From Sandaracinaceae bacterium (GTDB lineage Bacteria; Myxococcota_A; Polyangia; Polyangiales; Sandaracinaceae): a stretch of 64,000 nt of DNA. The notes under the pieces are model-generated. The model saw only the letters and a list, made by a program, of their open reading frames with translations, was not told where the DNA came from and did no database searches. Positions 25,043 through 32,857 of this stretch are shown in pieces; positions within the stretch are counted from its first letter, which is position 1, and each line of letters starts with the position of its first letter. The translations under genes were made by a program, and so were the position numbers. The stretch is from NCBI GenBank assembly GCA_020633195.1, contig JACKEC010000020.1:248001-312000 (forward strand), given 5' to 3'.

Positions 25043-25844
25043 GCCGGGCGCGCCCGAGCCGACGGCCTGCGAGCGCTGCGGCGACTTCGCCGAGCTCGTC
25101 GACTACGACGGCCACCAGATCTGCGAGGGCTGCATCGGCCGCCTCAGCGAGATCGAGCGCACCCCGCTCACGCTGGGGAACGTGCTCGCGGGGTCGCTCT
25201 GGGTGCTCGCCCGGGTCGGGCTCCCCGCGGCGCTGATCGTGGCCCTCGCCGACCTCCCGATGGCGCTGATCGAGGTGCTCGTCCCCGACCTCCCCGCGAT
25301 CCTGAGCACCGCCTACGGGGCGACCGTCTCCGTCGTCGCGCAAGGCGTCGTGCTGTACCTCGCGCACCGCGCGATCCGCGGCGAGCGCCTCGACGTCGGG
25401 GCCGCCGTCCGCCAGGCCGGCGACAGTGTCTTCAACCTCGTCGGCTCCAACTTCCTCGCGTCGCTGCAGGTGTTCCTCTACGCGCTGCTCCTCGTCGTGC
25501 CCGGGATCGTGCGGGGCCTCTCGCTGACGTTGGCCCTGCCGATCGCGGTCAACGAGGACCAGGCGCCGATGGACGCGCTCAACGCGAGCGCGGCGCGCAT
25601 GAAGGGGCACCGCCTCACCGCCTTCTTCGCGTACCTCGCGTGGGGCAGCGTGTGGATGGTCGCCTTCGCCGCCTACATCGCCTTCACCATCGCCCTCGAC
25701 ACCCCCGGCGCGCTGCCGATGTCCGAGTCGCTCGCGATGGTCGTGCTCGTGATCAGCGGCGTGCTGATGCCCGTCCTGATGATCCCCGTCGTCTGCACGA
25801 CGGCGGTCCTCTACGCCAAGACCCTCCGCTACCGCGCGGCCTAG
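25029..25844 (+). CDS. Membrane protein with N-terminal zinc ribbon
   Basis: 271 residues. The N-terminus holds a CERCGDF...CEGC zinc ribbon (four cysteines, about residues 14-37), then five or six membrane helices. The pattern (VLAGSLWVLARVGLPAALIV, a central LVVPGIVRGLSLTLALPIAV and AYLAWGSVWMVAFAAYIAF) recalls the glycerophosphodiester-phosphodiesterase membrane domain/DUF975 group. It overlaps the glycosyltransferase gene by 14 bases and is probably made with it. The stop TAG lies in the CTAG flank of a repeat element. Function unknown. Confidence 0.8.
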   Translation: MNETEPGAPEPTACERCGDFAELVDYDGHQICEGCIGRLSEIERTPLTLGNVLAGSLWVLARVGLPAALIVALADLPMALIEVLVPDLPAILSTAYGATVSVVAQGVVLYLAHRAIRGERLDVGAAVRQAGDSVFNLVGSNFLASLQVFLYALLLVVPGIVRGLSLTLALPIAVNEDQAPMDALNASAARMKGHRLTAFFAYLAWGSVWMVAFAAYIAFTIALDTPGALPMSESLAMVVLVISGVLMPVLMIPVVCTTAVLYAKTLRYRAA

Positions 25845-26067
25845 CAGGCTGCCGAAAAGCAGCTGCTTCCGTGCCGCGCGCGAAGCGCGCATGCCCGTGC
25901 CCGTGCCCGTGCCCGGACCCTTCCCGTCAACCGTTCCCGAAGATGGCGCGTGATCTCGGGCACGGGGAACGCTCACGGGTCACGGGCGGGCACGGGCAAG
26001 GGCACGGGCAAGGGCACGGAGCAGGCTCCGAAACGGTCCCTTCGGGCCCATTTCAGCGGCCTGCTAA
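25841..26067. repeat. MITE-like element, copy A, between convergent genes
   Basis: An element of about 219 bp (25845-26063) flanked by CTAG and CTAA. Its ends form an imperfect terminal inverted repeat (CAGGCTGCCGAAA against CAGGCCGCTGAAA). Inside, runs of CCCGTG on the left face runs of CACGGG on the right, and CGTTCCC faces GGGAACG, so the whole element can fold into one long hairpin. It is nearly identical to copy B at 46780-47001. The flanking CTAG and CTAA contain the stops of both neighbouring genes. No transposase is encoded. Confidence 0.88.
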
Positions 26068-26549
26068 TGCAAGAGGACTTCCTCGGCGCCGTCCTCGTGC
26101 ACCGGGGTGTCGGCGACGGGGACCTGGAGCGCGACCATCGAGGCGACCCGGTCGCGCTCGATGCGCGTGCCGCGCTCGGGCAGGGCGAGCTGGCCGTCGA
26201 TCCACTGCGGCGTGAACAGGATCGCCTGGGCGGACGCGTCGTAGCCGAGCTGCACGAGGGACTCCGGATCGAAGCGCCGGCAGCGCTGGTCGCAGCAGTA
26301 GAAGGTCTCCCGGACCCTGTAGAAGCCCTCGCGCGGGAGGCGCTCGAGGTGAGCGACGTGCTCGGGCGTCGGGAGCAGGTGACCCCGCGCTTCGAACCGG
26401 GCGCGGTTCCCTCGCCACTGGCTCGGGAGGTAGATCCCAGGCCCCGGCTCACCGTGGTTGTGGAAGTAGACCAGGCGGCCCGCGGGCACTGATCCGATGG
26501 GCGCGGTGGTCAGGTAGACGCCGCAGGGGGGGAGGGCTTCGTCGGGCAT
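26064..26549 (-). CDS. Hypothetical protein
   Basis: 161 residues; I do not recognise the family. It is rich in aromatic and Pro/Gly residues near the start (PAGRLVYFHNHGEPGPGIYL), then has an Arg-rich segment and a YCCDQRCRRF cysteine cluster in the middle that could bind metal. No signal peptide or membrane helix is present. The ATG is 8 bases after a TATGTT hexamer. Its TAG stop lies in the CTAA flank of the repeat element. It is divergent from a small winged-helix-like gene. Confidence 0.72.
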   Translation of the reverse strand: MPDEALPPCGVYLTTAPIGSVPAGRLVYFHNHGEPGPGIYLPSQWRGNRARFEARGHLLPTPEHVAHLERLPREGFYRVRETFYCCDQRCRRFDPESLVQLGYDASAQAILFTPQWIDGQLALPERGTRIERDRVASMVALQVPVADTPVHEDGAEEVLLH

Positions 26550-26557
26550 GGGTCCGG

Positions 26558-26563
26558 AACATA
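26558..26563 (-). promoter_or_regulatory. Probable -10 hexamer (TATGTT) for the hypothetical gene
   Basis: TATGTT on the minus strand, 8 bases before the ATG at 26549, with no ribosome binding site between. Confidence 0.42.
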
Positions 26564-26623
26564 AGGCGAAATCTCAATGATTTAGCCTCATGTGTGAGTT
26601 TTCTCAGGCGATCGGCAAGATTC

Positions 26624-26661
26624 GTTCAGCCTGAACGTCGGAAACTGGACTCGTGTTCAGT
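26624..26661. promoter_or_regulatory. Candidate operator with GTTCAG half-sites
   Basis: The AT-richer gap between the divergent genes holds GTTCA-GCC-TGAAC (26624-26636) and a further GTTCAG (26655-26660), so CTGAAC and GTTCAG face each other 18 bases apart. The 17 bases at 26645-26661 resemble the Myxococcus LexA box as I remember it (CT-start, GTTCAG near the end), with mismatches. Another palindrome, CTCATGTGTGAG, is at 26587-26598. Confidence 0.35.
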
Positions 26662-26680
26662 GTCCATGCAGAGTGGGCTC

Positions 26681-26929
26681 ATGAACGTCACCGAAGAGCG
26701 CATCGCCCTCCTCCTCGCCCTCCACGACCTCGCCCGCCTCGATGGCCCCGCGGACCTCGGGGTCCTCGCGGGTCGCCTGTGCTGGGGCGTCGGCCGCGTC
26801 GTCCGGGTCCTCGGCGCCCTCGACGAGAAGGGCCTCGCCGATCGGCCTCGCTGCCGGCTCACCCTCGCGGGGCTGGCCATCGCCACGACCCTCGACGCGC
26901 ACCGCGCGTCCGCTCACTGCGCCGCGTAG
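26681..26929 (+). CDS. Small winged-helix-like protein
   Basis: 82 residues. The pattern (NVTEERIALLLALHDLARLD, then LAGRLCWGVGRVVRVLGALDEKG, then a CRLTLAGLAIA wing) looks like a minimal MarR/ArsR-type winged helix. It may bind DNA, but I cannot name a family. I start at the ATG giving MNVTEERI; an earlier start at 26594 would run through the palindromes. It ends 4 bases before the stop of the convergent oxygenase-like gene. Confidence 0.65.
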   Translation: MNVTEERIALLLALHDLARLDGPADLGVLAGRLCWGVGRVVRVLGALDEKGLADRPRCRLTLAGLAIATTLDAHRASAHCAA

Positions 26930-26933
26930 TCAC

Positions 26934-27686
26934 CTATCGCTCGAGCCCGACGGCGGTCGCCACGTCGTCGCGGTACACGAGCCACGCCGCGAGCGCGTCC
27001 TCCATCGCGGCCACCACCAGCTCTCGCGAGGCCGGCGAGACGTGCTCGAGCATCACGCGCCACGCGGCCGCGCGGTGATCGCCCTCGACGCGACGGTGAG
27101 CCTTGGTCAGCGCGAGGTGCTCGACCGGGAGCCCGTAGTGGACCACGAGCGGGTGCTGCTCGAGGGGAGGCTCCGGGCGGGCCGGCGCGTCCGGGTCGAG
27201 CACGCTCCGGTCGTGGGGCGTGCCTTCGAGGAACAGCGTCGTGACGGCCGCGGCCACCGACCAGCCGCGCGTCTGCGTGGCGTCGTCGAGGAACGCTCGA
27301 TAGGCGGCCGCGCCCGGGAGGAACGCCACCGCTTCGAAGCGGGCCAGGTCCATGCCGAGGCCGCGCGGGTACTCGAGGAACAGCTCGGGGTGCGGGCGGC
27401 CCGCGATCAGCCCCCCGGTCTCCTCCTCGTAGATGTTCTCCGCCAGCTCGCGCCGCACCGCGGCGACCGGGCACTGCACGTAGGCGCGCGCGACGAGCAC
27501 CGGGAAGTCGCGCACGTAGACCGCGTACTCCTGCTCGAGGTGCACGTGGAGCCGGTCGGCGGCGACCTCCCCCGACGTGAAGCGGGGCCAGGCCCAGTGC
27601 TCCTTTCGCTCCATGACCGAGAGGAGGGCTTCGGTGAAGACGTCGCGATCCACGGACGGATCGTATCGACCCGGGCGCGCGATCAC
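26934..27686 (-). CDS. Heme-oxygenase-like (PqqC/CADD-type) iron-containing redox enzyme family protein
   Basis: 250 residues. The helical bundle pattern of PqqC/CADD/TenA-like proteins is visible: a WPRF segment, HLEQEYAVYVRDFPVLVARAY, then NIYEEETGG and a RPHPELFLEY block with H99, where diiron members carry metal ligands. Family members perform oxidations such as CADD pABA synthesis or fatty acid decarboxylation. The ligand set here (glutamates about 87-89, H99, later E/H residues) is compatible with di-iron, but needs structure. It starts with GTG 7 bases after the preceding gene's stop and is coupled to it. No biosynthetic cluster is around. Confidence 0.78.
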   Translation of the reverse strand: MIARPGRYDPSVDRDVFTEALLSVMERKEHWAWPRFTSGEVAADRLHVHLEQEYAVYVRDFPVLVARAYVQCPVAAVRRELAENIYEEETGGLIAGRPHPELFLEYPRGLGMDLARFEAVAFLPGAAAYRAFLDDATQTRGWSVAAAVTTLFLEGTPHDRSVLDPDAPARPEPPLEQHPLVVHYGLPVEHLALTKAHRRVEGDHRAAAWRVMLEHVSPASRELVVAAMEDALAAWLVYRDDVATAVGLER

Positions 27687-27693
27687 GAAGAAG

Positions 27694-28467
27694 CTACAGG
27701 TTGCCGTCGAGGTGGAAGCTCGGTGACGCCGTGTCGAGGCCGGTCGCCTGGACGGTGAACGGGCCGGCCCGCTCGACGCTGAACACGATCGCGACCCCGG
27801 CGCGGGCGCTGGCTTGGCCTCGGAGCGTGACCGTCGCGGGCGTCGCGTCCCCGGTCACGCCGGTGAGGTCGAGCTGACCCACGCCCATCGGGCCCGCCGC
27901 GAAGTGCGCCCGCGTGAACGCGAGCCCCAGCCGATCGCCGGCCTCGGGCGTGAGCGTGAGGTTCTCGGCGTGCCCGAGCTGGTCGCTCCCCCGGACCAGC
28001 TCGACACGACCCGCCCGCACCGGAGGCAGATCGAGGCGCGACAGCTCGCTGAGCCCCTTCACCACGGCGGCCATCCGCTGCTCGAGGTTGATGCGCGCGA
28101 GCGCCTCGGCCCAACCGTCACCGCCTCGGACGTTGGCGCTCCGGAGCACGATCCGCAGCGAGTCCCCGCGGATGCTCGACGGCTCGGTGCCGTCGAGCTC
28201 GACGGTGAAGTCGCTCATCAGCTCGATCGCCTCGAGGACCCCGCCCTCGCGGGTGCAGCGGGTCGGCCCGACCGTCGCCTCGCCGAGCGTCGCGCTCGGC
28301 GACACCGAGAAGCGGCTGTCGCAGGCGATCCCCCGCTCCTCGAGCTGGCTCCGCGCGATGGACGTCGCGATCACGCCTCGCAGCAGCCAGGCCACGAGCG
28401 GGACCCCGATCAAGAGGACCACCACGACCACGCCGATCACGATCGGTGCCTTGCTCCGCTGCGTCAC
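27694..28467 (-). CDS. Single-pass membrane protein, unknown function
   Basis: 257 residues. A short basic start (MTQRSKAP) leads into one membrane helix (IVIGVVVVVLLIGVPLVAWL). The outer domain is beta-rich with repeated VELxG and LxLTPEAGD-like strands, possibly of the AsmA/DUF kind that binds lipids; I cannot confirm this. I choose GTG at 28467 because the TATCCT hexamer is 7 bases before it; the upstream extension is Arg/Pro-rich and unlike coding sequence. The oxygenase-like gene follows after 7 bases. Confidence 0.72.
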   Translation of the reverse strand: MTQRSKAPIVIGVVVVVLLIGVPLVAWLLRGVIATSIARSQLEERGIACDSRFSVSPSATLGEATVGPTRCTREGGVLEAIELMSDFTVELDGTEPSSIRGDSLRIVLRSANVRGGDGWAEALARINLEQRMAAVVKGLSELSRLDLPPVRAGRVELVRGSDQLGHAENLTLTPEAGDRLGLAFTRAHFAAGPMGVGQLDLTGVTGDATPATVTLRGQASARAGVAIVFSVERAGPFTVQATGLDTASPSFHLDGNL

Positions 28468-28474
28468 GGGCCCG

Positions 28475-28480
28475 AGGATA
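28475..28480 (-). promoter_or_regulatory. Probable -10 hexamer (TATCCT)
   Basis: TATCCT on the minus strand ends 7 bases before the GTG at 28467, deciding that start codon. Confidence 0.45.
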
Positions 28481-28521
28481 CCCCTTAACCTTCGGATCCA
28501 TTCCCGTTCGGGCCGGTCCGG

Positions 28522-28551
28522 TTGACACGCTCCGGGAGGGGTTCGTAAGTA
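28522..28551 (+). promoter_or_regulatory. Probable promoter of the lipA-2-oxoacid dehydrogenase operon
   Basis: A perfect TTGACA (28522-28527) is followed after 18 bases by TAAGTA (28546-28551), 13 bases before the lipA ATG. The transcript would have a very short leader. Confidence 0.5.
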
Positions 28552-28564
28552 ACGCTCCCGCGCG

Positions 28565-29509
28565 ATGTCGTTGCCCATCAATCAGCGCAAACCCGAGTGG
28601 CTCAAGGTCCGCCTCCCCGGCGGCGAGCGGTACGCCCGCATCAAGGAGCGACTTCGTCAGCTCGACTTGCACACGGTGTGTGAGGAAGCGCGCTGCCCGA
28701 ACATCGGTGAGTGCTGGGGCGAGGGCACCGCGACGCTGATGATCCTCGGCGAGACGTGCACCCGCGGGTGCCGCTTCTGCGCGGTGAACACGGGCGATCC
28801 GGGCGGCCTCGTGGATCCTCGCGAGCCCGAGAACGTCGGCCGCGCGCTCTCCGAGCTCGACCTCGCCTACGTCGTGCTCACGATGGTGGATCGCGACGAC
28901 CTGCTCGACGGCGGCGCGGCCCACGTCGCGCAGACGGTCCGGCGCATCAAGCACTACAGCCCCGAGATGCTCGTGGAGACCCTCGTCGGCGACTTCGCGG
29001 GGGTCCGGAAGGACGTCGAGGCGGTGGTCCGCGAGGGCGCGCCGGACGTGTTTGCTCACAACGTCGAGGTGGTGCCGAGCCTCCAGCGCCGGATGCGCGA
29101 CGCGCGCTGCAGCTGGGAGCGCTCGGTCGACGTCCTGCGCTGGGCGCGCGCCGCCGGGGCCAACGTCACCAAGACCTCCCTCATGGTCGGCTGCGGCGAG
29201 ACCGAGGACGAGGTCCTCGACGCGATGCGATCGCTGCGCGAGGCCGAGGTCGACGTGCTCACGATCGGGCAGTACCTGCGCCCCTCCGCGAAGCACGCGG
29301 CGGTCGAGCGCTTCGTCGAGCCCGCCGAGTTCGACCGCTACCGCGATCGCGGCCTCGAGATGGGGTTCCGCTTCGTGGCCTCGGGGCCGCTGGTCCGCTC
29401 GAGCTACCGAGCGGCGGAGGCGTTCCTGAAGGGGATCCTGTCGGGCGAGGCGCCCTTCGAGGATCGCTACGGCAAACGCGACAAGACCCGCCTGACGGTG
29501 GTGAGCTGA
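28565..29509 (+). CDS. lipA: Lipoyl synthase
   Basis: 314 residues, the normal length. It is a radical SAM enzyme that inserts two sulfurs into octanoyl groups on lipoyl domains. The auxiliary cluster cysteines are C39, C44 and C50 (CEEARCPNIGEC), the radical-SAM CxxxCxxC is C65, C69, C72 (CTRGCRFC), and the RSSYRA serine motif sits near the C-terminus. It is the first gene before E1 alpha, E1 beta and E2, whose lipoyl domain is its substrate. No lipB is in the window. Confidence 0.97.
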   Translation: MSLPINQRKPEWLKVRLPGGERYARIKERLRQLDLHTVCEEARCPNIGECWGEGTATLMILGETCTRGCRFCAVNTGDPGGLVDPREPENVGRALSELDLAYVVLTMVDRDDLLDGGAAHVAQTVRRIKHYSPEMLVETLVGDFAGVRKDVEAVVREGAPDVFAHNVEVVPSLQRRMRDARCSWERSVDVLRWARAAGANVTKTSLMVGCGETEDEVLDAMRSLREAEVDVLTIGQYLRPSAKHAAVERFVEPAEFDRYRDRGLEMGFRFVASGPLVRSSYRAAEAFLKGILSGEAPFEDRYGKRDKTRLTVVS

Positions 29510-29522
29510 CGGGTGACCTGAG

Positions 29523-30425
29523 ATGGACGTGCAATCGATGACGAGCTCCGAGAGCGAGGCGGCGCTCGCCCGCTTCGAGACGATGCTGCGCGTGCGGGTG
29601 ATCGACGAGCGCCTGGCCGCGCTCGGCGAGAGCGGCGCGATCGGCTTCCTGCCCCGCGGCCTCGGGCGCGAGGCGGCGCTCGTGGGCGTGCTCGCCGCCC
29701 TGTCGGACGACGACTGGGTGTTCCCGAGCATCACCGACTGGCCCCTCGCCGTCGCCCGCGGGATGCGCATCGACACCTTGGTGAACCGCGTCTTCGGCAA
29801 CTCGGCCGATCCCCTGCGGGGTCACGACGCGCCGAGCGGCGTGTGCGCCAAGGCGCTCAAGATCGCGTCGGCGAGCGCGCCGGCCGCCACGCACCTCCCC
29901 CACGCCGTCGGCGTCGCCTGGGCGGCGCGCGGTCGCGGCGAGGACCTCGTCACGGTGGCGCTCCTCGACGCCGCCGAGATCGACGCGGCGGGCTTCCACG
30001 CGGCGCTCAACTTCGCGGGCGTCATGAAGACGCCGACCCTGTTCGTGTGCCGGGTCCGCGAGGGCGAGCCGAGCGCGGCCGAGCACGCGATCGCCTACGG
30101 GCTCGCCGAGGCGCAGTGCGACGGCACCGACCCGAACACCGTCGCCGAGGCGATCGGCCGCGGGGTCGAGCGCGCGCGCGCCGGGGAGGGCGCGACGGTC
30201 ATCGACCTGCTGCTCGGCGGCGACGACGACGCGATCGCCCTCGCGGTGCGCAAGCTCGGCAAGGAGCGCGAGACGAAGCTCCGCGCGCAGACCGAGGCGG
30301 ACCTCGCGAGCGCGATCGCGGTGGCGGGCCGGCTCGGCGCGCCGGACCTCGCGAGCCTGTTCGGGGACGTCTACGGAGAGCTCGAAGATCACCTCGCGGC
30401 GCAGCTTCGAGAGGCGCGCGGCTAA
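29523..30425 (+). CDS. 2-oxoacid dehydrogenase E1 alpha-like subunit, thiamine-diphosphate motif degenerate
   Basis: 300 residues, clearly shorter than usual E1 alpha (about 330-400). The fold is recognisable from RVIDERLAALGESGAIGF, SITDWPLAVARGMRIDTLVN, SAPAATHLPHAVGVAWAA and GFHAALNFAGVMKTPTLFV. The thiamine-diphosphate/magnesium motif is lost: the GDG that precedes FHEALNFA in relatives is D149-A150-A151 here, and the later NN before the Y/W-AIS segment is replaced by CRVREG. It is placed between lipA and a normal E1 beta gene, so it should form the E1 component. It may bind the cofactor in an unusual way, be supported by another alpha subunit, or be structural. Confidence 0.85.
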   Translation: MDVQSMTSSESEAALARFETMLRVRVIDERLAALGESGAIGFLPRGLGREAALVGVLAALSDDDWVFPSITDWPLAVARGMRIDTLVNRVFGNSADPLRGHDAPSGVCAKALKIASASAPAATHLPHAVGVAWAARGRGEDLVTVALLDAAEIDAAGFHAALNFAGVMKTPTLFVCRVREGEPSAAEHAIAYGLAEAQCDGTDPNTVAEAIGRGVERARAGEGATVIDLLLGGDDDAIALAVRKLGKERETKLRAQTEADLASAIAVAGRLGAPDLASLFGDVYGELEDHLAAQLREARG

Positions 30426-30437
30426 TACGGAGAAGCG

Positions 30438-31412
30438 ATGGCTCAGCTCAACATGGTGCAGGCGATCAACGGCGCCCTCACGCACGAGATGGGGCGTGAC
30501 GATCGCGTCGTCGTGCTCGGCGAGGACGTCGGCAAGGTCGGGGGCGTGTTCCGCGTCACCGAGGGCCTCTACGACAAGTTCGGCGAGGACCGCGTGATCG
30601 ACACGCCGCTCGCCGAGGGCGGGATCATCGGCACCGCGATCGGCATGGCGCTCTACGGCCTGCGGCCCGTGCCCGAGATCCAGTTCTCCGACTTCATCTT
30701 CCCGGCGTTCGACCAGATCGTCAGCGAGGCCGCGAAGATGCGCTGGCGCTCCGGCGGCGAGTACTCCTGCCCGATGGTGATCCGCACGCCGGTCGGCGGC
30801 GGGATCCGCGGCGGCCTCTACCACTCGCAGTCGCCCGAGTCGCTCTTCATCCACACGTCCGGCCTCAAGGTCGTCTGCCCGAGCAACCCGTACGACGCCA
30901 AGGGGCTGCTGCTCGCGGCGATCCGCGACGACGACCCGGTGCTCTTCATGGAGCCCAAGCGGGTCTACCGCGCGGTGAAGATGGACGTGCCCGAGGAGGA
31001 CTACGAGGTCCCGATCGGTGAGGCGAAGGTCGTCCGCGAGGGCGACGGCGTCACGATCGTGAGCTGGGGCGCGATGGTCTACGAGGCGCTGACCGCCGCC
31101 GAGCAGGTGGGCCAGGACGGCGTCGACTGCGAGGTCATCGACCTGCGCACGCTGTGGCCGCTCGACGTCGACACGATCGTCCGGAGCGTGAAGAAGACCG
31201 GCCGCCTCGTCGTCGTGCACGAGGCCCCCAAGACCTGCGGCTTCGGCGCCGAGGTCGTGCAGCGCGTGATGGAGCAAGCGTTCTTGCACCTCGAGGCGCC
31301 GCCGGTGCGCGTCACGGGGTGGGACACGCCCTTCCCGTACACGCTCGAGAACGAGTACCTCCCGCTCGCGCACCGGATCGCTCCGGCGCTCATGAGCACC
31401 GCGACCTTCTGA
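30438..31412 (+). CDS. 2-oxoacid dehydrogenase E1 component subunit beta
   Basis: 324 residues, a normal length. It pairs with E1 alpha to decarboxylate pyruvate or branched-chain 2-oxoacids. Conserved blocks are VVVLGEDVGKVGGVFRVTEG, DTPLAEGGIIGTAIGMALYG (with the catalytic/cofactor Glu), EIQFSDFIFPAFDQIVSEAA, RTPVGGGIRGGLYHSQSPES and a LRTLWPLD C-terminal piece. A GGAG ribosome binding site precedes the ATG, 12 bases after the alpha subunit stop. Branched-chain type is more likely than pyruvate from the alpha/beta layout with a separate E2, but not proven. Confidence 0.93.
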   Translation: MAQLNMVQAINGALTHEMGRDDRVVVLGEDVGKVGGVFRVTEGLYDKFGEDRVIDTPLAEGGIIGTAIGMALYGLRPVPEIQFSDFIFPAFDQIVSEAAKMRWRSGGEYSCPMVIRTPVGGGIRGGLYHSQSPESLFIHTSGLKVVCPSNPYDAKGLLLAAIRDDDPVLFMEPKRVYRAVKMDVPEEDYEVPIGEAKVVREGDGVTIVSWGAMVYEALTAAEQVGQDGVDCEVIDLRTLWPLDVDTIVRSVKKTGRLVVVHEAPKTCGFGAEVVQRVMEQAFLHLEAPPVRVTGWDTPFPYTLENEYLPLAHRIAPALMSTATF

Positions 31413-31432
31413 GACCGAGACGAGGGCGAACG

Positions 31433-32857
31433 ATGGCGCTGTTCGAGTTCAAGCTGCCCGACATCGGCGAAGGCGTGATGGAAGGCGAGATCGTGAGCTG
31501 GCTGGTCGAGGCCGGCCAGGACGTCCGTGAGGACGACCCGATGGTGGAGGTGATGACCGACAAGGCCACCGTCACCATCGGCGCGCCCAAGACCGGGCGG
31601 ATCGAGGAGGTGCGCGCGGCCGTCGGCGCGGTCGTCCCGGTGGGCAGCGTGATCGTCACGCTCGCGCTCAACGGCGCGACCTCCGCGGGGACGGTGAAGC
31701 ACGCCGCGCCGCCGCCCGCGGACCCGCCGCCGGCGCCGGCCGAGGCGGCCCCCGCGCAGGCCGCGCCGACCGTGAAGGTCGACGGCGGCCCCGCCGCCAC
31801 CGCGGTGGGCGACATCAAGGAGACCCTGCCGGGCACCGGCTTCTTCCAGAAGCCCGAGCCCTCGACGCGCCCGCTCGGCTCGGCGCCGACAGCGGCGAGC
31901 GGGCACTTCGACCCGAAGCCGCTCGCGACCCCGGCGACCCGCAAGCTCGCGCGCGACCTCGAGGTGGATCTGCGGCAGGTGCCGGGCACCGGGCCGCACG
32001 GCCGCGTGACCAAGGACGACGTCAGCTCGTTCGTCAGCGCGCCGACCTCGGCGGGCGCGCCGGCGCCCGTCGCCGCCGCCAAGGCGCCCGCGCCGGCGGC
32101 CCCCGCGGGCCGCGCGCCGATCGCGATCGAGGCGCCGACGCCCGAGCAGGGCGCGCTCGAGGACCGCAAGCCGTTCGTCGGCGTGCGCCGAAAGATCGCC
32201 GAGCGGATGCAGCTCGTCACGAACACCGCGGCGCACTTCACGTTCGTCGAGGAGTGCGACGTCGGGAACCTCAAGTGGCTGCGCAAGCGCCTGCAGCCGG
32301 CCGCCGAGGCCGCGGGCGTCAAGCTCACGTTCCTGCCGTTCATCGTCAAGGCGGTGGTCGCCGCGCTCAAGCGCGCCCCCGTCCTCAACTCCGCGCTCGA
32401 CGAGTCGAGCAACGAGCTCGTCTACCGGCGCTACTACAACATCGGGATCGCCGCCTCGACCGACAACGGCCTGATGGTCCCCGTGGTGAAGAACGCGGAC
32501 CGCAAGAGCATCCTGGAGATCGCCGCCGAGATCGAGCGCCTCGGCGTCGCGGCCAAGCAGGGCACGATCGCGAGCGAGGACCTCCGCGGCTCCACGTTCA
32601 CGATCACCAGCCTGGGCAAGGACGGCGGCCTCTTCGCCACCCCGATCCTGAACCACCCCGAGGTCGGCATCCTCGGCGTCCATCAGATCAAGCAGAAGCC
32701 CGTCGTGAAGGACGGCGAGATCGTGATCGGCGACGTGATGCTGCTGAGCCTCTCGTTCGATCACCGCATCGTCGACGGCCACGTCGGCGCCGCGTTCGCC
32801 TACGACATCATCGGCTACCTCGAGGATCCCGACCGGCTCTTCCTCGAGATGGCATGA
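31433..32857 (+). CDS. Dihydrolipoamide acyltransferase E2 (2-oxoacid dehydrogenase complex)
   Basis: 474 residues. One lipoyl domain at the N-terminus has the modified lysine K44 (VMTDKATVTIG). An Ala/Pro-rich swinging linker follows, then an E1/E3-binding domain (LATPATRKLARDLEVDLRQV) and a second Ala/Pro linker. The catalytic domain ends with the DHRIVDGH active-site motif. It transfers the acyl group from the lipoyl arm to CoA. An A/G-rich site (CGAGGGCGA) precedes the ATG. The E3 gene is not in this window. It overlaps the following membrane protein gene by four bases. Confidence 0.95.
   Translation: MALFEFKLPDIGEGVMEGEIVSWLVEAGQDVREDDPMVEVMTDKATVTIGAPKTGRIEEVRAAVGAVVPVGSVIVTLALNGATSAGTVKHAAPPPADPPPAPAEAAPAQAAPTVKVDGGPAATAVGDIKETLPGTGFFQKPEPSTRPLGSAPTAASGHFDPKPLATPATRKLARDLEVDLRQVPGTGPHGRVTKDDVSSFVSAPTSAGAPAPVAAAKAPAPAAPAGRAPIAIEAPTPEQGALEDRKPFVGVRRKIAERMQLVTNTAAHFTFVEECDVGNLKWLRKRLQPAAEAAGVKLTFLPFIVKAVVAALKRAPVLNSALDESSNELVYRRYYNIGIAASTDNGLMVPVVKNADRKSILEIAAEIERLGVAAKQGTIASEDLRGSTFTITSLGKDGGLFATPILNHPEVGILGVHQIKQKPVVKDGEIVIGDVMLLSLSFDHRIVDGHVGAAFAYDIIGYLEDPDRLFLEMA

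Noticed and set aside
25860..26490. Plus-strand frames over the repeat element and the hypothetical gene
   Set aside because: They cross the hairpin element and are antisense to 26064-26549; no ribosome binding site or domain is seen.
29056..29800. Frames antisense to lipA and E1 alpha
   Set aside because: Composition and lack of motifs mark them as shadows; both sense genes are certain.
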